A stretch of DNA of 64,000 nucleotides from assembly GCA_046295215.1 (NCBI GenBank), contig JBKBNP010000003.1, forward strand, positions 1 to 64,000, in the 5' to 3' direction. This document shows, one piece after another, positions 51,087-59,246 of this stretch. This DNA is from Szabonella sp046295215 (GTDB lineage: Bacteria > Pseudomonadota > Alphaproteobacteria > Rhodobacterales > Rhodobacteraceae). The translations under genes were made by a program, and so were the position numbers. A model generated the notes under the pieces. It saw only the letters and a program-made list of their open reading frames with translations, was not told the DNA's origin and did no database searches. Numbering within the stretch: the stretch's first letter is position 1; every line of letters starts with the position of its first letter.

Positions 51087-51377
51087 ATGCAAGATTTCCG
51101 TTGCGTTCTGGCCCGCCTCAGCCGTCCGCGCCTTCTGGTGCGCGCCGCCCGTCATGGCATCCCGGACTATTGCCGCGAGCGTGACCTCAAGCGCCTGATC
51201 GAAGCGCCGGGCATCCCTGCGCCCGAGACGGCCGTCGCCCGGTTGCTGGATGAGGAGGAGCGGGTCGAAACCACCCGCCAGCGCGGTGATGCCGCCTATT
51301 CGCTGACGCGCCATGTGGATCTGCTGATCGCGCTGATGGCCGAGGTGCGGCTGTTGTCGATGCGCGCCAACGCCTGA
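51087..51377 (+). CDS. DUF6477 family small protein
   Basis: A 96-residue soluble protein beginning MQDFRCVLARLSRPRLLVRAARHGI, followed by an arginine-rich helical region and LTRHVDLLIALMAEVRLL. I associate this with DUF6477, a family restricted to Rhodobacterales and usually found next to a DUF6456 gene, as here. Function unknown. Its ribosome site is embedded in a hairpin. Confidence 0.7.
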   Translation: MQDFRCVLARLSRPRLLVRAARHGIPDYCRERDLKRLIEAPGIPAPETAVARLLDEEERVETTRQRGDAAYSLTRHVDLLIALMAEVRLLSMRANA

Positions 51378-51392
51378 GATTGCGCGCGCATG

Positions 51393-51418
51393 AAAAGGGG
51401 CGGCACCGCAGCCGCCCC
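51393..51418 (-). terminator. Terminator of the MttB-family gene
   Basis: On the minus strand GGGGCGGC-TGCGGT-GCCGCCCC (51418-51397), 8-bp perfect stem, then TTTT (51396-51393). It lies 25 nt after the stop at 51443. Confidence 0.7.
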
Positions 51419-51442
51419 CCGTTCCGTCTGACCGCAACCCTG

Positions 51443-52984
51443 TCAGATGAAGGCGTCTGGGGCCTCGGCCTTCTTGCGTGCCACATAATCGTCGATGGCC
51501 TCGCGGATCCCCTCGTCCAGCGCCGGGGCCTGATAGTCCCCCAGCAGCTTCGTCACCCGGTTCGCGGCCAGCGTCTCGGTATCGCGCGCGCCTTCCTCGT
51601 CCCAAGTCTCGAAAGGTTTGTAGTCGAACAGCTCTGAACGCCAGAAAGCGGATTTGAAATTCGCCTGCGTATGGGCGCAGCCAAGGTAATGCCCGCCGGG
51701 GCCGACCTCGCGGATCGCATCCATCCCCTGCCCGTTCTCGTCCATCATCACGCCCTGCGCCAGATGGTGCAGCGTGCCGAGCTGGTCGGCATCCATCACG
51801 AACTTCTCGTAAGAGGATACCAGCCCGCCCTCCAGCCAGCCGCAGGCATGGAGCATGAAATTCACCCCCGCCAGCAGCGCCATGTTGAGGCTGTTCGCGG
51901 TCTCATAGGCCGCCTGCGCATCGGGCAGCTTCGATCCGCAGAACGCCCCGCCCGACCGGTAGGGCAGCCCCAGCCGCCGCGCCAGTTGCCCCGCGCCATA
52001 GGTGATATGCGCGGCCTCGGGCGTGCCAAAAGTGGGCGCGCCGGAATTCATGTCGATGGAGGTCACGAACGCCCCGAAGATCACCGGCGCACCCGGACGC
52101 ACCAGTTGGGAATAGGCGACCCCCGCCAGCACCTCGGCCAGAACCTGCGTCAGCGTTCCCGCCACCGTGACCGGGGCCATCGCGCCCCCCACGATGAAAG
52201 GCGAGATGATCGCGGCCTGATTGGCCTTTGCATAAACCTCCAGCGCGCCCATCATCACAGAATCGAAGGTCAGCGGCGAGTTGATGTTGATGAGGCTGGT
52301 CATCACCGTGTTCTGGTCAACGAAATCCGCGCCGAACAGGATCTTCGACATTTCGACCGAATCCTCGGCCCGCACGGGTTCGGTGACGGACCCCATATAG
52401 GGCTTGTCCGACAGCACCATATGCGCACGCAGCATGTCGAGATGGCGCTTGTTCACCGGCACGTCGGTCGGCTCGCAGACCGTGCCGCCCGAATGGTGCA
52501 GCCATTTCGACATATAGCCGAGCTTCACGAAATTCTCGAAATCCGCCATCGTGGCATAGCGCCGCCCGCCCGTCCGGTCGCGCACGAAGGGGGGACCATA
52601 GACCGGGGCCAGCACCAGACTGCGCCCGCCGACCTCGACATTGCGGTCCGGGTTGCGGGCGTGTTGGGTGAAGCTGCCGGGGGCCGTGGCGCACAATTGC
52701 CGGGCCAGACCGCGCGGAATATGCACCCTTTCGCCCCGCACATCCGCGCCCGCCGCGCGCCAGCGGTCGAGGGCCGCAGGATTTTCGACAAAATTGACGC
52801 CGATCTCCTCCAGCACCGTCTCGGCGTTCCATTCGATGATGGACAACGCCTCGTCATTGAGGATCTCGAAATTCGGGATGTTGCGCTGGATATAGCGGGC
52901 CACGTCAAAGCTGACTGCCGACCGTTCCGCCCGCCGCGCCGATCCGCCGCCGCCCCTTGCCCTGCGCCCTGCCACTTCGTTCAT
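51443..52984 (-). CDS. MttB-family methyltransferase, non-pyrrolysine
   Basis: A 513-residue member of the trimethylamine methyltransferase (MttB) superfamily, with the TIM-barrel pattern through HHSGGTVCEPTDVPVN, GALEVYAKANQAAIIS, and GHYLGCAHTQANFKSAFW. The archaeal MttB has an in-frame amber codon for pyrrolysine; no internal TAG interrupts this frame, so it belongs to the non-pyrrolysine group that demethylates glycine betaine or other quaternary amines via a corrinoid protein. No corrinoid protein or activase lies nearby. Start 52984 (MNEVAGRR) has AAGGCGGG. Divergent from guaA. Confidence 0.85.
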   Translation of the reverse strand: MNEVAGRRARGGGGSARRAERSAVSFDVARYIQRNIPNFEILNDEALSIIEWNAETVLEEIGVNFVENPAALDRWRAAGADVRGERVHIPRGLARQLCATAPGSFTQHARNPDRNVEVGGRSLVLAPVYGPPFVRDRTGGRRYATMADFENFVKLGYMSKWLHHSGGTVCEPTDVPVNKRHLDMLRAHMVLSDKPYMGSVTEPVRAEDSVEMSKILFGADFVDQNTVMTSLININSPLTFDSVMMGALEVYAKANQAAIISPFIVGGAMAPVTVAGTLTQVLAEVLAGVAYSQLVRPGAPVIFGAFVTSIDMNSGAPTFGTPEAAHITYGAGQLARRLGLPYRSGGAFCGSKLPDAQAAYETANSLNMALLAGVNFMLHACGWLEGGLVSSYEKFVMDADQLGTLHHLAQGVMMDENGQGMDAIREVGPGGHYLGCAHTQANFKSAFWRSELFDYKPFETWDEEGARDTETLAANRVTKLLGDYQAPALDEGIREAIDDYVARKKAEAPDAFI

Positions 52985-53124
52985 CGGTCCCGCCTTTCGC
53001 AAGAGGGTGCCAAGCACCCGCCAGTTTGCCGCCCTTATGCCTGTTTCACCGCCCGGCCTTCCGGTCGTTTGCGCCGCTTGCCACCCAAAAACGACATGGC
53101 CGGGGCGGCGGTTCAGGATGGGTC

Positions 53125-53153
53125 TTGCACCTGCGCCCGCCCCGCCATATTCC
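53125..53153 (+). promoter_or_regulatory. guaA promoter predicting a leaderless mRNA
   Basis: TTGCAC (53125-53130), 17 bp, TATTCC (53148-53153). A start about 7 nt downstream of the -10 falls at or next to the A of the guaA ATG (53160), and no Shine-Dalgarno is present. Confidence 0.5.
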
Positions 53154-53159
53154 CGAATC

Positions 53160-54716
53160 ATGACACAGCATGATCGCCTTCTCATCATCGACTTCGGATC
53201 GCAAGTCACGCAGCTGATCGCGCGTCGCCTGCGGGAATTGAAGGTCTATTGCGAAATCCATCCCTACCAGAATGTGACGGATGATTTCCTGACCGCCTTC
53301 GCGCCGAAGGCGATCATCTTCTCGGGCGGGCCAGCCTCGGTCTTTGCCGATGGGGCACCGATGCCGCCGAAATCGGCCTTCGCGGCTGGCGTGCCTATCC
53401 TCGGCATCTGCTATGGTCAGCAAGTGATGATGCATTGTCTGGGCGGGCGCGTCGAACGCGGCCATGGCACCGCCGAATTCGGCCGCGCCTTCGTCACCCC
53501 GGCCGAGGCGCGTCACCCGCTGCTCGACGGCTGGTTTGCGGAGGGGCGCGAACAGGTCTGGATGAGCCATGGCGACCATGTGTCGGAAATCGCCCCCGGC
53601 TTTTCGGTCTATGGCACCTCGCCCAACGCGCCTTTCGCCATCACCGCCGACCCCGCGCGCCAGTTCTATGCCGTGCAGTTCCATCCGGAGGTGCATCACA
53701 CGCCCAAAGGCGCGAAGCTTTACGAGAATTTCGTGAAGCTCGCCGGATTCAGGGGCGACTGGACCATGGGGGCCTATCGCGAGGAGGCGATTGCCAAGAT
53801 CCGCGCGCAGGTGGGCGACGCGCATGTGATCTGCGGGCTGTCGGGCGGCGTTGACAGTTCGGTGGCGGCTGTCCTGATCCATGAGGCGATCGGGGATCAG
53901 CTCACTTGCGTCTTTGTCGATCATGGTCTTTTGCGGCAAGGCGAGGCCGAGGAAGTCGTGACCATGTTCCGCGACAATTACAACATCCGCCTGATCCATG
54001 CCGAGGAATCCGAATTGTTCCTTGGCGCGCTCGACGGCGTGTCGGACCCGGAGGTGAAGCGCAAGACCATCGGGCGGCTCTTCATCGACGTGTTCCAGAA
54101 ATATGCCAGCGGCATAGAGGGTGCGGCGTTTCTGGCGCAAGGCACGCTTTATCCCGATGTGATCGAGAGCGTTTCGTTCTCGGGCGGTCCTTCGGTCACG
54201 ATCAAATCGCACCACAATGTCGGTGGCCTGCCCGAGAAAATGGGGCTGAAACTCGTGGAACCCCTGCGCGAGTTGTTCAAGGACGAGGTGCGCGCACTGG
54301 GGCGCGAGCTTGGCCTGCCCGCCCATTTCATCGGACGCCACCCCTTCCCCGGCCCCGGCCTCGCCATCCGCTGCCCCGGCGAGATCACCCGCGAAAAGCT
54401 GGAAATCCTGCGCAAGGCGGATGCCGTCTATATCGACCAGATCCGCAAGCATGGGCTTTATGATGACATCTGGCAGGCTTTCGTCGCGATCCTGCCGGTG
54501 CGCACGGTGGGCGTGATGGGCGACGGGCGGACCTATGATTTTGCCTGTGCGCTGCGTGCGGTGACCTCCGTGGATGGTATGACAGCGGATTACTACCCGT
54601 TCAGCCATGATTTCCTTGGTGAAACCGCGACGCGGATCATCAACGAGGTGCAGGGCATCAACCGCGTGACCTATGACATCACCTCCAAACCGCCGGGGAC
54701 AATCGAATGGGAATGA
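53160..54716 (+). CDS. guaA: GMP synthase (glutamine-hydrolysing)
   Basis: Converts XMP to GMP using glutamine and ATP. The 518-residue protein has a class I amidotransferase domain (LLIIDFGSQVTQLIARR, catalytic Cys in GICYGQQ, His in FHPEVHHT), the PP-loop pyrophosphatase domain (ICGLSGGVDSSV), and the C-terminal dimerisation domain with GRHPFPGPGLAIR. It ends TSKPPGTIEWE as expected. Start at 53160 is the conserved MTQHDRLLIIDFG; no ribosome site precedes it. Its stop overlaps the next gene by ATGA. Confidence 0.97.
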   Translation: MTQHDRLLIIDFGSQVTQLIARRLRELKVYCEIHPYQNVTDDFLTAFAPKAIIFSGGPASVFADGAPMPPKSAFAAGVPILGICYGQQVMMHCLGGRVERGHGTAEFGRAFVTPAEARHPLLDGWFAEGREQVWMSHGDHVSEIAPGFSVYGTSPNAPFAITADPARQFYAVQFHPEVHHTPKGAKLYENFVKLAGFRGDWTMGAYREEAIAKIRAQVGDAHVICGLSGGVDSSVAAVLIHEAIGDQLTCVFVDHGLLRQGEAEEVVTMFRDNYNIRLIHAEESELFLGALDGVSDPEVKRKTIGRLFIDVFQKYASGIEGAAFLAQGTLYPDVIESVSFSGGPSVTIKSHHNVGGLPEKMGLKLVEPLRELFKDEVRALGRELGLPAHFIGRHPFPGPGLAIRCPGEITREKLEILRKADAVYIDQIRKHGLYDDIWQAFVAILPVRTVGVMGDGRTYDFACALRAVTSVDGMTADYYPFSHDFLGETATRIINEVQGINRVTYDITSKPPGTIEWE

Positions 54717-54988
54717 TCCGGCTTTCAGGCCGCCTGATCTGCAAGGATGAGGCGGAAGCGCGCATCGTGGCAGAGTTCTTGCCCGAGCATATCCGTCTCA
54801 GCCGGGCGGAACCCGGCTGCCTGCGGTTTGACGCCGCGCCCACAGATGACCCGCTGGTCTGGCAACTCGACGAGGCTTTCGTGGACGAGGCCGCGTTTCA
54901 GGCCCATCAGACCCGCAACCGCGCCTCGCTCTGGTGGGAAAAATCGCAAGCCATTCAACGCGATTTCCGGAAAAGCGTCGGGGACTGA
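54713..54988 (+). CDS. Antibiotic biosynthesis monooxygenase (ABM) domain protein
   Basis: A 91-residue ferredoxin-like ABM-fold protein (IRLSGRLICKDEAEARIV, HIRLSRAEPGCLRFDAA, WQLDEAFVDEAAFQAHQ). The E-PG-C pattern is shared by putative quinol monooxygenases such as YgiN, cofactor-less enzymes acting on quinols or used in oxidative stress. Translationally coupled to guaA through ATGA at 54713; an ATG two codons earlier is possible. Biological link to GMP synthesis is not evident. Confidence 0.82.
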   Translation: MIRLSGRLICKDEAEARIVAEFLPEHIRLSRAEPGCLRFDAAPTDDPLVWQLDEAFVDEAAFQAHQTRNRASLWWEKSQAIQRDFRKSVGD

Positions 54989-54994
54989 CCGCCC

Positions 54995-56593
54995 CTAGCG
55001 TTTCTTGAACAGCGACCCGAGGATACCGCGCACCATGGCCTGCCCGCCGCGCGTGCCCAACTGGCGCGCAAAGGATTTGGCAAAGGCCTCGCCCACCGAA
55101 TCCGATGACCCTGTGCGGCGTGTTGTGGTCGTCGGCTTGCGCGCGGGCGTCTTGCCGTCATAGCGCCGCGCGGACTGGAATTCGCGCTCTGCCACCGCAT
55201 CCTCGCGCGCGGCCTGTTTGGCGCGCGCTTCCTCGGCTTCCGCCTTTGCGGCCTCGGCGGCGGCGGCTTCGGCGCGCGCGGCCAGCCGCTCATAGGCCGA
55301 ATCGCGGTCGAAAAACGCCTCGTATTTCCCAGCCAGCGGGGACTGGGCCATCAGCATCGCGCGCACGCCGGGCTCGATGGGCCCCAGATGGCTGGCAGGC
55401 GGGCGGATCAGGGTGCGTTCCACCACACCGGGGATGCCTTTTTCCTCAAGGAAAGACGTCACCGCCTCGCCGGTGCCGACTTCCTTGATCGCCTCCTCGG
55501 TCGAAAAGCGAGGGTTGGCGCGGTAGGTCTGGGCCGCCAGCCGCAAATCCCGCTGGTCGCGCGGGGTGAACACGCGCAGCGCGTGCTGCACCCGGTTGCC
55601 AAGCTGTGCCAGCACGTCATCCGGCACATCCGCCGGTTTCTGCGTGATGAAGTAGACGCCCACCCCCTTGGACCGGATCAGCCGGACCACCTGTTCCACC
55701 TTGTCGGTCAGCGCCTTGGGCGCACCATTGAACAGAAGATGCGCCTCGTCGAAGAAAAAGACGAGCTTCGGCTTCTCGGGGTTGCCGACCTCGGGCAATT
55801 CCTCGAACAGCTCCGCCAGCAGCCACAACAGGAAAGTGGAATAAAGCCGCGGCGCGCCCATCAGTTTGTCCGCCGCCAGAATGTTGATCCGGCCCCGCCC
55901 CTGCGGATCAGTCAGCATCATGTCCGACAGCGCCAGCGCCGGTTCCCCGAACATCTTTTCCCCGCCCTGATTTTCCAGAACCAGAAGCCGCCGCTGAATC
56001 GCCCCGATCGACGCGGTGGAGACCAGCCCGTATTTCGCGCTGATCTGGGCGGCGTTTTCCGCGATGAAGGTCAGCATCGCGCGCAGGTCTTTCAGATCCA
56101 GGATCGGCAACGCCTCTTCATCCGCAAGGCGGAAGGCCACGTTCATCACACCTTCCTGCGGCTCGCTGAGTTCCAGCAGGCGCGACAGCAGCAAGGGGCC
56201 CATCTCGGCAATGGTGGTGCGGACCGGGTGGCCCTGCTCGCCATAGATGTCCCAGAACGTGACCGGCGCCCCCGCATAGACCAGATCAAGCCCGATGGTT
56301 TCTGCCCGTTTGGTGAAGGCGCCATGCAGCTTGCCCTCGGCAGATCCGGGGAGTGCGAGGCCCGAAAGATCGCCCTTCACATCCGACAGGAACACCGGGA
56401 CGCCTGCATCCGAAAACCCCTGCGCCATGACCTGAAGCGTCACCGTCTTGCCGGTGCCGGTGGCCCCCGCGATCAGTCCGTGACGGTTGCCATAGCCCAG
56501 CCGCATCCATTGCGTCTGACCATAGCCGTCCCCGCCGCCCCCCATGAAAATCGCGTTTTCCACACCCGGTCCTTTCGCATCCATCCGCACCAT
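54995..56593 (-). CDS. HerA-like ATPase of the DUF853 (YjgR) family
   Basis: A 532-residue cytoplasmic AAA-like motor ATPase: Walker A GATGTGKTVT near residue 50, Walker B KLVFFFDEAHLLF, arginine-finger region near VQHALRVFTPRDQ, then a long Ala/Glu-rich coiled coil (about residues 430-500) and basic tail ending RGILGSLFKKR. DUF853/YjgR proteins are widespread; a DNA-translocase role is assumed from HerA and FtsK relatives. The start may instead be 56584 (three codons later). Its stop is 6 nt after the convergent ABM gene. Confidence 0.85.
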   Translation of the reverse strand: MVRMDAKGPGVENAIFMGGGGDGYGQTQWMRLGYGNRHGLIAGATGTGKTVTLQVMAQGFSDAGVPVFLSDVKGDLSGLALPGSAEGKLHGAFTKRAETIGLDLVYAGAPVTFWDIYGEQGHPVRTTIAEMGPLLLSRLLELSEPQEGVMNVAFRLADEEALPILDLKDLRAMLTFIAENAAQISAKYGLVSTASIGAIQRRLLVLENQGGEKMFGEPALALSDMMLTDPQGRGRINILAADKLMGAPRLYSTFLLWLLAELFEELPEVGNPEKPKLVFFFDEAHLLFNGAPKALTDKVEQVVRLIRSKGVGVYFITQKPADVPDDVLAQLGNRVQHALRVFTPRDQRDLRLAAQTYRANPRFSTEEAIKEVGTGEAVTSFLEEKGIPGVVERTLIRPPASHLGPIEPGVRAMLMAQSPLAGKYEAFFDRDSAYERLAARAEAAAAEAAKAEAEEARAKQAAREDAVAEREFQSARRYDGKTPARKPTTTTRRTGSSDSVGEAFAKSFARQLGTRGGQAMVRGILGSLFKKR

Positions 56594-56758
56594 TCCGACG
56601 CCAAAATACAATGTTAACCCATTTGCGCCAGTGTCGATCTTGCCCTTGGGCCGGACTTGCCCGGGGGTTTTGACTTCCTCCCTGTCAGACTGGCCGCGCC
56701 CCGGACCGGGCGCGGCATTTTTTCCCTGAAATGTTATTTTTGCGGGGGATTTTCCCTG

Positions 56759-56787
56759 TTGACGCCTGCGGCATATGCCCTTAGCGT
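56759..56787 (+). promoter_or_regulatory. Promoter of second small-RNA or leader candidate
   Basis: TTGACG (56759-56764), 17 bp, TAGCGT (56782-56787). The -35 is near-consensus, the -10 weak. It predicts a transcript starting about 56794. Confidence 0.4.
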
Positions 56788-56793
56788 TTCTTT

Positions 56794-56861
56794 TCATAAG
56801 TCGGCCAGTCCGACAGGGAGCAAAAAATCAAAGGTTGAGGGCCGGTTCGCCGGCCCTTTTT
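56794..56861 (+). ncRNA. Second small-RNA candidate or attenuated leader, about 68 nt
   Basis: The predicted transcript has a first hairpin GTCGG-CCAGT-CCGAC (56800-56814), an A-rich single-stranded linker (CAAAAAATCAAAGG) and an intrinsic terminator, GGGCCGG-TTCG-CCGGCCC followed by TTTTT (56839-56861). The A-rich linker is an ARN-type Hfq distal-face site. It lies 177 nt upstream of ialB on the same strand, so it may instead be a leader that attenuates ialB. No known family recognised. Confidence 0.5.
56839..56861 (+). terminator. Intrinsic terminator with TTCG loop
   Basis: A 7-bp GC stem (56839-56845 with 56850-56856) closed by a UUCG tetraloop and followed by TTTTT. It terminates a plus-strand transcript that contains no recognised gene. 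Confidence 0.85.
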
Positions 56862-57037
56862 CACATGAGACAGGACATGGCAGGCAGGACGGGTCCGGAC
56901 CGCGCAACCGGCACTTCGGAACAGGGTGAAACCTTCGGGGCGGAGTTCTGCCAAGGTGCGGCACGGGGCGTGGATTTCGGCCCTGACTTTCCCGGGCCGG
57001 CGTGGTATCGCCATGCCGAACAGCAAGGACCAGACCG

Positions 57038-57679
57038 ATGACCCTTACCAAAATATCGCTTCTTTCTTCCCTTTTTGCGTTTGCCCTCGCCGGATCCGTT
57101 GCGGCGCAGGATGCGACCGCTCCGGCAACCGAAGGCGCAACGCCCGGCACGATGAGCGCCGCGCCCCAGGTGCCGGACGGTCTGTCCATGGGCCGCGATC
57201 CTGACGAGGTTCCGGCCGACGGGATCGGCGTCACCTATACCGCTTCCGAACATGGCGACTGGGAAAACCGCTGCGTGCGCACCGAGGACGGGGCCGACCC
57301 CTGCCAGCTTTACCAGCTTCTGCTTGACAGTGACGGCAATCCGGTTGCCGAGATCTCGATCTTCGGGCTTCCGCCAGGGCAGCAGGCGGCGGCGGGGGCC
57401 ACCGTCATCGTGCCGCTGGAAACCCTGCTGACCGAGGAGCTGACGCTTCAGGTCGATGGTGGACGGGCGCGGAAATACCCCTTCTCCTGGTGTTCGCAGA
57501 TCGGCTGCATCGCGCGGATCGGTTTTGCCCCGGCCGAGGTTGATGCCTTCAAGAAGGGCAACCGCGCCAATCTGACCATCGTGCCGGTGGTGGCGCCGGA
57601 CCAGAAGGTGACGGTTTCCGCCTCGCTCGTCGGGTTCACGGCGGGCTATGACGCGGTGAACAAGGCCAATGGCAACTGA
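57038..57679 (+). CDS. Invasion associated locus B (IalB) family protein
   Basis: A 213-residue exported protein with a Sec signal peptide (TLTKISLLSSLFAFALAGS, cut near VAA-QDA). The mature domain has the IalB cysteine pattern (ENRCVRTEDGADPCQLYQL and FSWCSQIGCIARIGF, four cysteines for two disulfides). Bartonella IalB aids red-cell invasion; the family is common in free-living alphaproteobacteria, with an unknown envelope role. Start 57038 has AAGGACC upstream; a strong terminator follows. Confidence 0.87.
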   Translation: MTLTKISLLSSLFAFALAGSVAAQDATAPATEGATPGTMSAAPQVPDGLSMGRDPDEVPADGIGVTYTASEHGDWENRCVRTEDGADPCQLYQLLLDSDGNPVAEISIFGLPPGQQAAAGATVIVPLETLLTEELTLQVDGGRARKYPFSWCSQIGCIARIGFAPAEVDAFKKGNRANLTIVPVVAPDQKVTVSASLVGFTAGYDAVNKANGN

Positions 57680-57701
57680 TCCATCCAGCGCCGGAATGAC
57701 C

Positions 57702-57735
57702 AAGGCCGCGTCATTGGACGCGGCCTTTCTTTTTT
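57702..57735 (+). terminator. ialB terminator
   Basis: AAGGCCGCGTC-ATTG-GACGCGGCCTT, an 11-bp perfect stem (57702-57712 with 57717-57727), then TCTTTTTT. Ends the ialB transcript 23 nt after its stop and insulates it from the convergent fabF-like gene. Confidence 0.9.
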
Positions 57736-57743
57736 GGGTTGGG

Positions 57744-58952
57744 TCAGGCGCGGCGCAGGGCCAGAACGGCATTCAGCCCGCCAAAGGCGAAAGCGTTGGA
57801 CAGGGCAACCTTGACCTTCGCGTCGCGCGCCACATTCGGCACCACGTCCAGCGCACATTCCGGGTCGGGCTCCTCATAGCCGATGGTCGGCGCGATGATC
57901 CCGTGTTTGAGCGCGAGGATGCAGGCCAGCAATTCCACGGCCCCCGTCCCGCCGATCAGATGCCCGTGCATCGACTTGGTCGACGAGATCATCAGCCGGT
58001 CCGCATGCTGCCCGAACACATCCGCCACGGCGGCACATTCGGTCTTGTCATTGGCCGCCGTTCCGGTGCCATGGGCATTGATGTAGCACACCTTTTCCGG
58101 GGCCATCTGCGCATCACGAAGGGCGCCCGCAATCGCACGCGCCGCGCCCTGCTTCGACGGCATCACGATGTCAGCGGCGTCCGAGGTCATGGCGAACCCG
58201 ACCACCTCGGCCAGAATGTCCGCCCCGCGTTTCTTCGCATGCTCGTATTCCTCGAACACGAAGATCGCCGCCCCCTCGCCCTGCACCATGCCGTTGCGGT
58301 TGAGGCTGAACGGACGGCAGGCATCCTTCGACATCACCCGCAGCCCTTCCCACGCCTTGATCCCGCCAAAACACAGCATGGATTCCGACCCGCCCGTCAG
58401 CATGGCGCGGCTGGTGCCCGCCCGCACCATTTGGAAGGCCAACCCCATCGCATGATTGGAACTGGCGCAGGCGGTGGCGACGGTAAAGCTCGGCCCCTTG
58501 AGGTTGAATTCCATCGACAGATGCGAGGCGCCTGCATTGTTCATCAGCTTCGGCACGACAAATGGATGGACGCGGTTCTTGCCCTCTTCATAGACGGTGC
58601 GGTAATTTTCATCCCAGGTGTTCACCCCGCCCGCCGCCGTGCCCAGAACAACGCCCGCCTCATAGCCCAGATGACCGTCGAAATTCAGCCCCGACTGCGC
58701 GATGGCCTCGCGCGCGGCGATCAGCGTGAACTGGGTGAACTTGTCGAACAGCACAAGCTGCTGGCGGTTGAAATGCGCCTCCGGTTCCCAGCCATGGACC
58801 TGGCCGCCGATCTGGATCGTCAGCCGTTCGCGGTCGCGGATCTCCAGTGGCCCGATGCCGCAGCGCCCCTCCTGGAACGCCTTGAACGTGCCCTTCACGT
58901 CATGGGCCAGCGCATTGACCGTGCCCGCCCCCGTAATCACGACGCGCTTCAC
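57744..58952 (-). CDS. Beta-ketoacyl-ACP synthase II (FabF-like)
   Basis: A 402-residue condensing enzyme with the Cys-His-His triad: TACASSNH (Cys), NAHGTGT (His) and KSMHGHLIGGTG (His). It elongates acyl chains on an acyl carrier protein. It is not the main fatty-acid fabF by context: it follows a dedicated acyl carrier protein gene by 3 nt and lpxD, so it probably builds a special acyl chain for lipid A or another envelope lipid, as AcpXL-linked synthases do in Rhizobiales. Confidence 0.87.
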   Translation of the reverse strand: MKRVVITGAGTVNALAHDVKGTFKAFQEGRCGIGPLEIRDRERLTIQIGGQVHGWEPEAHFNRQQLVLFDKFTQFTLIAAREAIAQSGLNFDGHLGYEAGVVLGTAAGGVNTWDENYRTVYEEGKNRVHPFVVPKLMNNAGASHLSMEFNLKGPSFTVATACASSNHAMGLAFQMVRAGTSRAMLTGGSESMLCFGGIKAWEGLRVMSKDACRPFSLNRNGMVQGEGAAIFVFEEYEHAKKRGADILAEVVGFAMTSDAADIVMPSKQGAARAIAGALRDAQMAPEKVCYINAHGTGTAANDKTECAAVADVFGQHADRLMISSTKSMHGHLIGGTGAVELLACILALKHGIIAPTIGYEEPDPECALDVVPNVARDAKVKVALSNAFAFGGLNAVLALRRA

Positions 58953-58955
58953 CCG

Positions 58956-59222
58956 TCAGACCTTCTGCTCGGCCACCAGAGCCTCCACCGCCGCCACGAT
59001 GGAAGCGACCGAGGAAATGTCGAACTCCGATTTCTCGGGTTCATTGGCGTTGAAGGGCACCGAGATGTCAAAGGCCTCCTCGATGGCAAAGATCGATTCC
59101 ACGAGCCCCAGACTGTCGATCCCGAGGCTTTCCAGCGTGCTGTCCATCGTCACATCCGACACATCCAGCACCGCCTGTTCCGCAATGATCGCAATCACCC
59201 TGTCCCGAACCGCATCCGACAT
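58956..59222 (-). CDS. Specialised acyl carrier protein
   Basis: An 88-residue acyl carrier protein with the phosphopantetheine serine in LESLGIDSLGLVESIF (DSL motif). Sequence and position, between lpxD and a FabF-like gene, separate it from housekeeping AcpP and suggest an AcpXL-type carrier feeding an acyl chain to lipid A. AGAAGGAG-like site precedes the start. Confidence 0.88.
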   Translation of the reverse strand: MSDAVRDRVIAIIAEQAVLDVSDVTMDSTLESLGIDSLGLVESIFAIEEAFDISVPFNANEPEKSEFDISSVASIVAAVEALVAEQKV

Positions 59223-59246
59223 TTCCGTCTCCTTCTGACCTTCGGC

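Noticed and set aside
56775..57041. An 88-codon plus-strand frame upstream of ialB
   Set aside because: It reads straight through the UUCG-capped terminator and has no ribosome site or family pattern.
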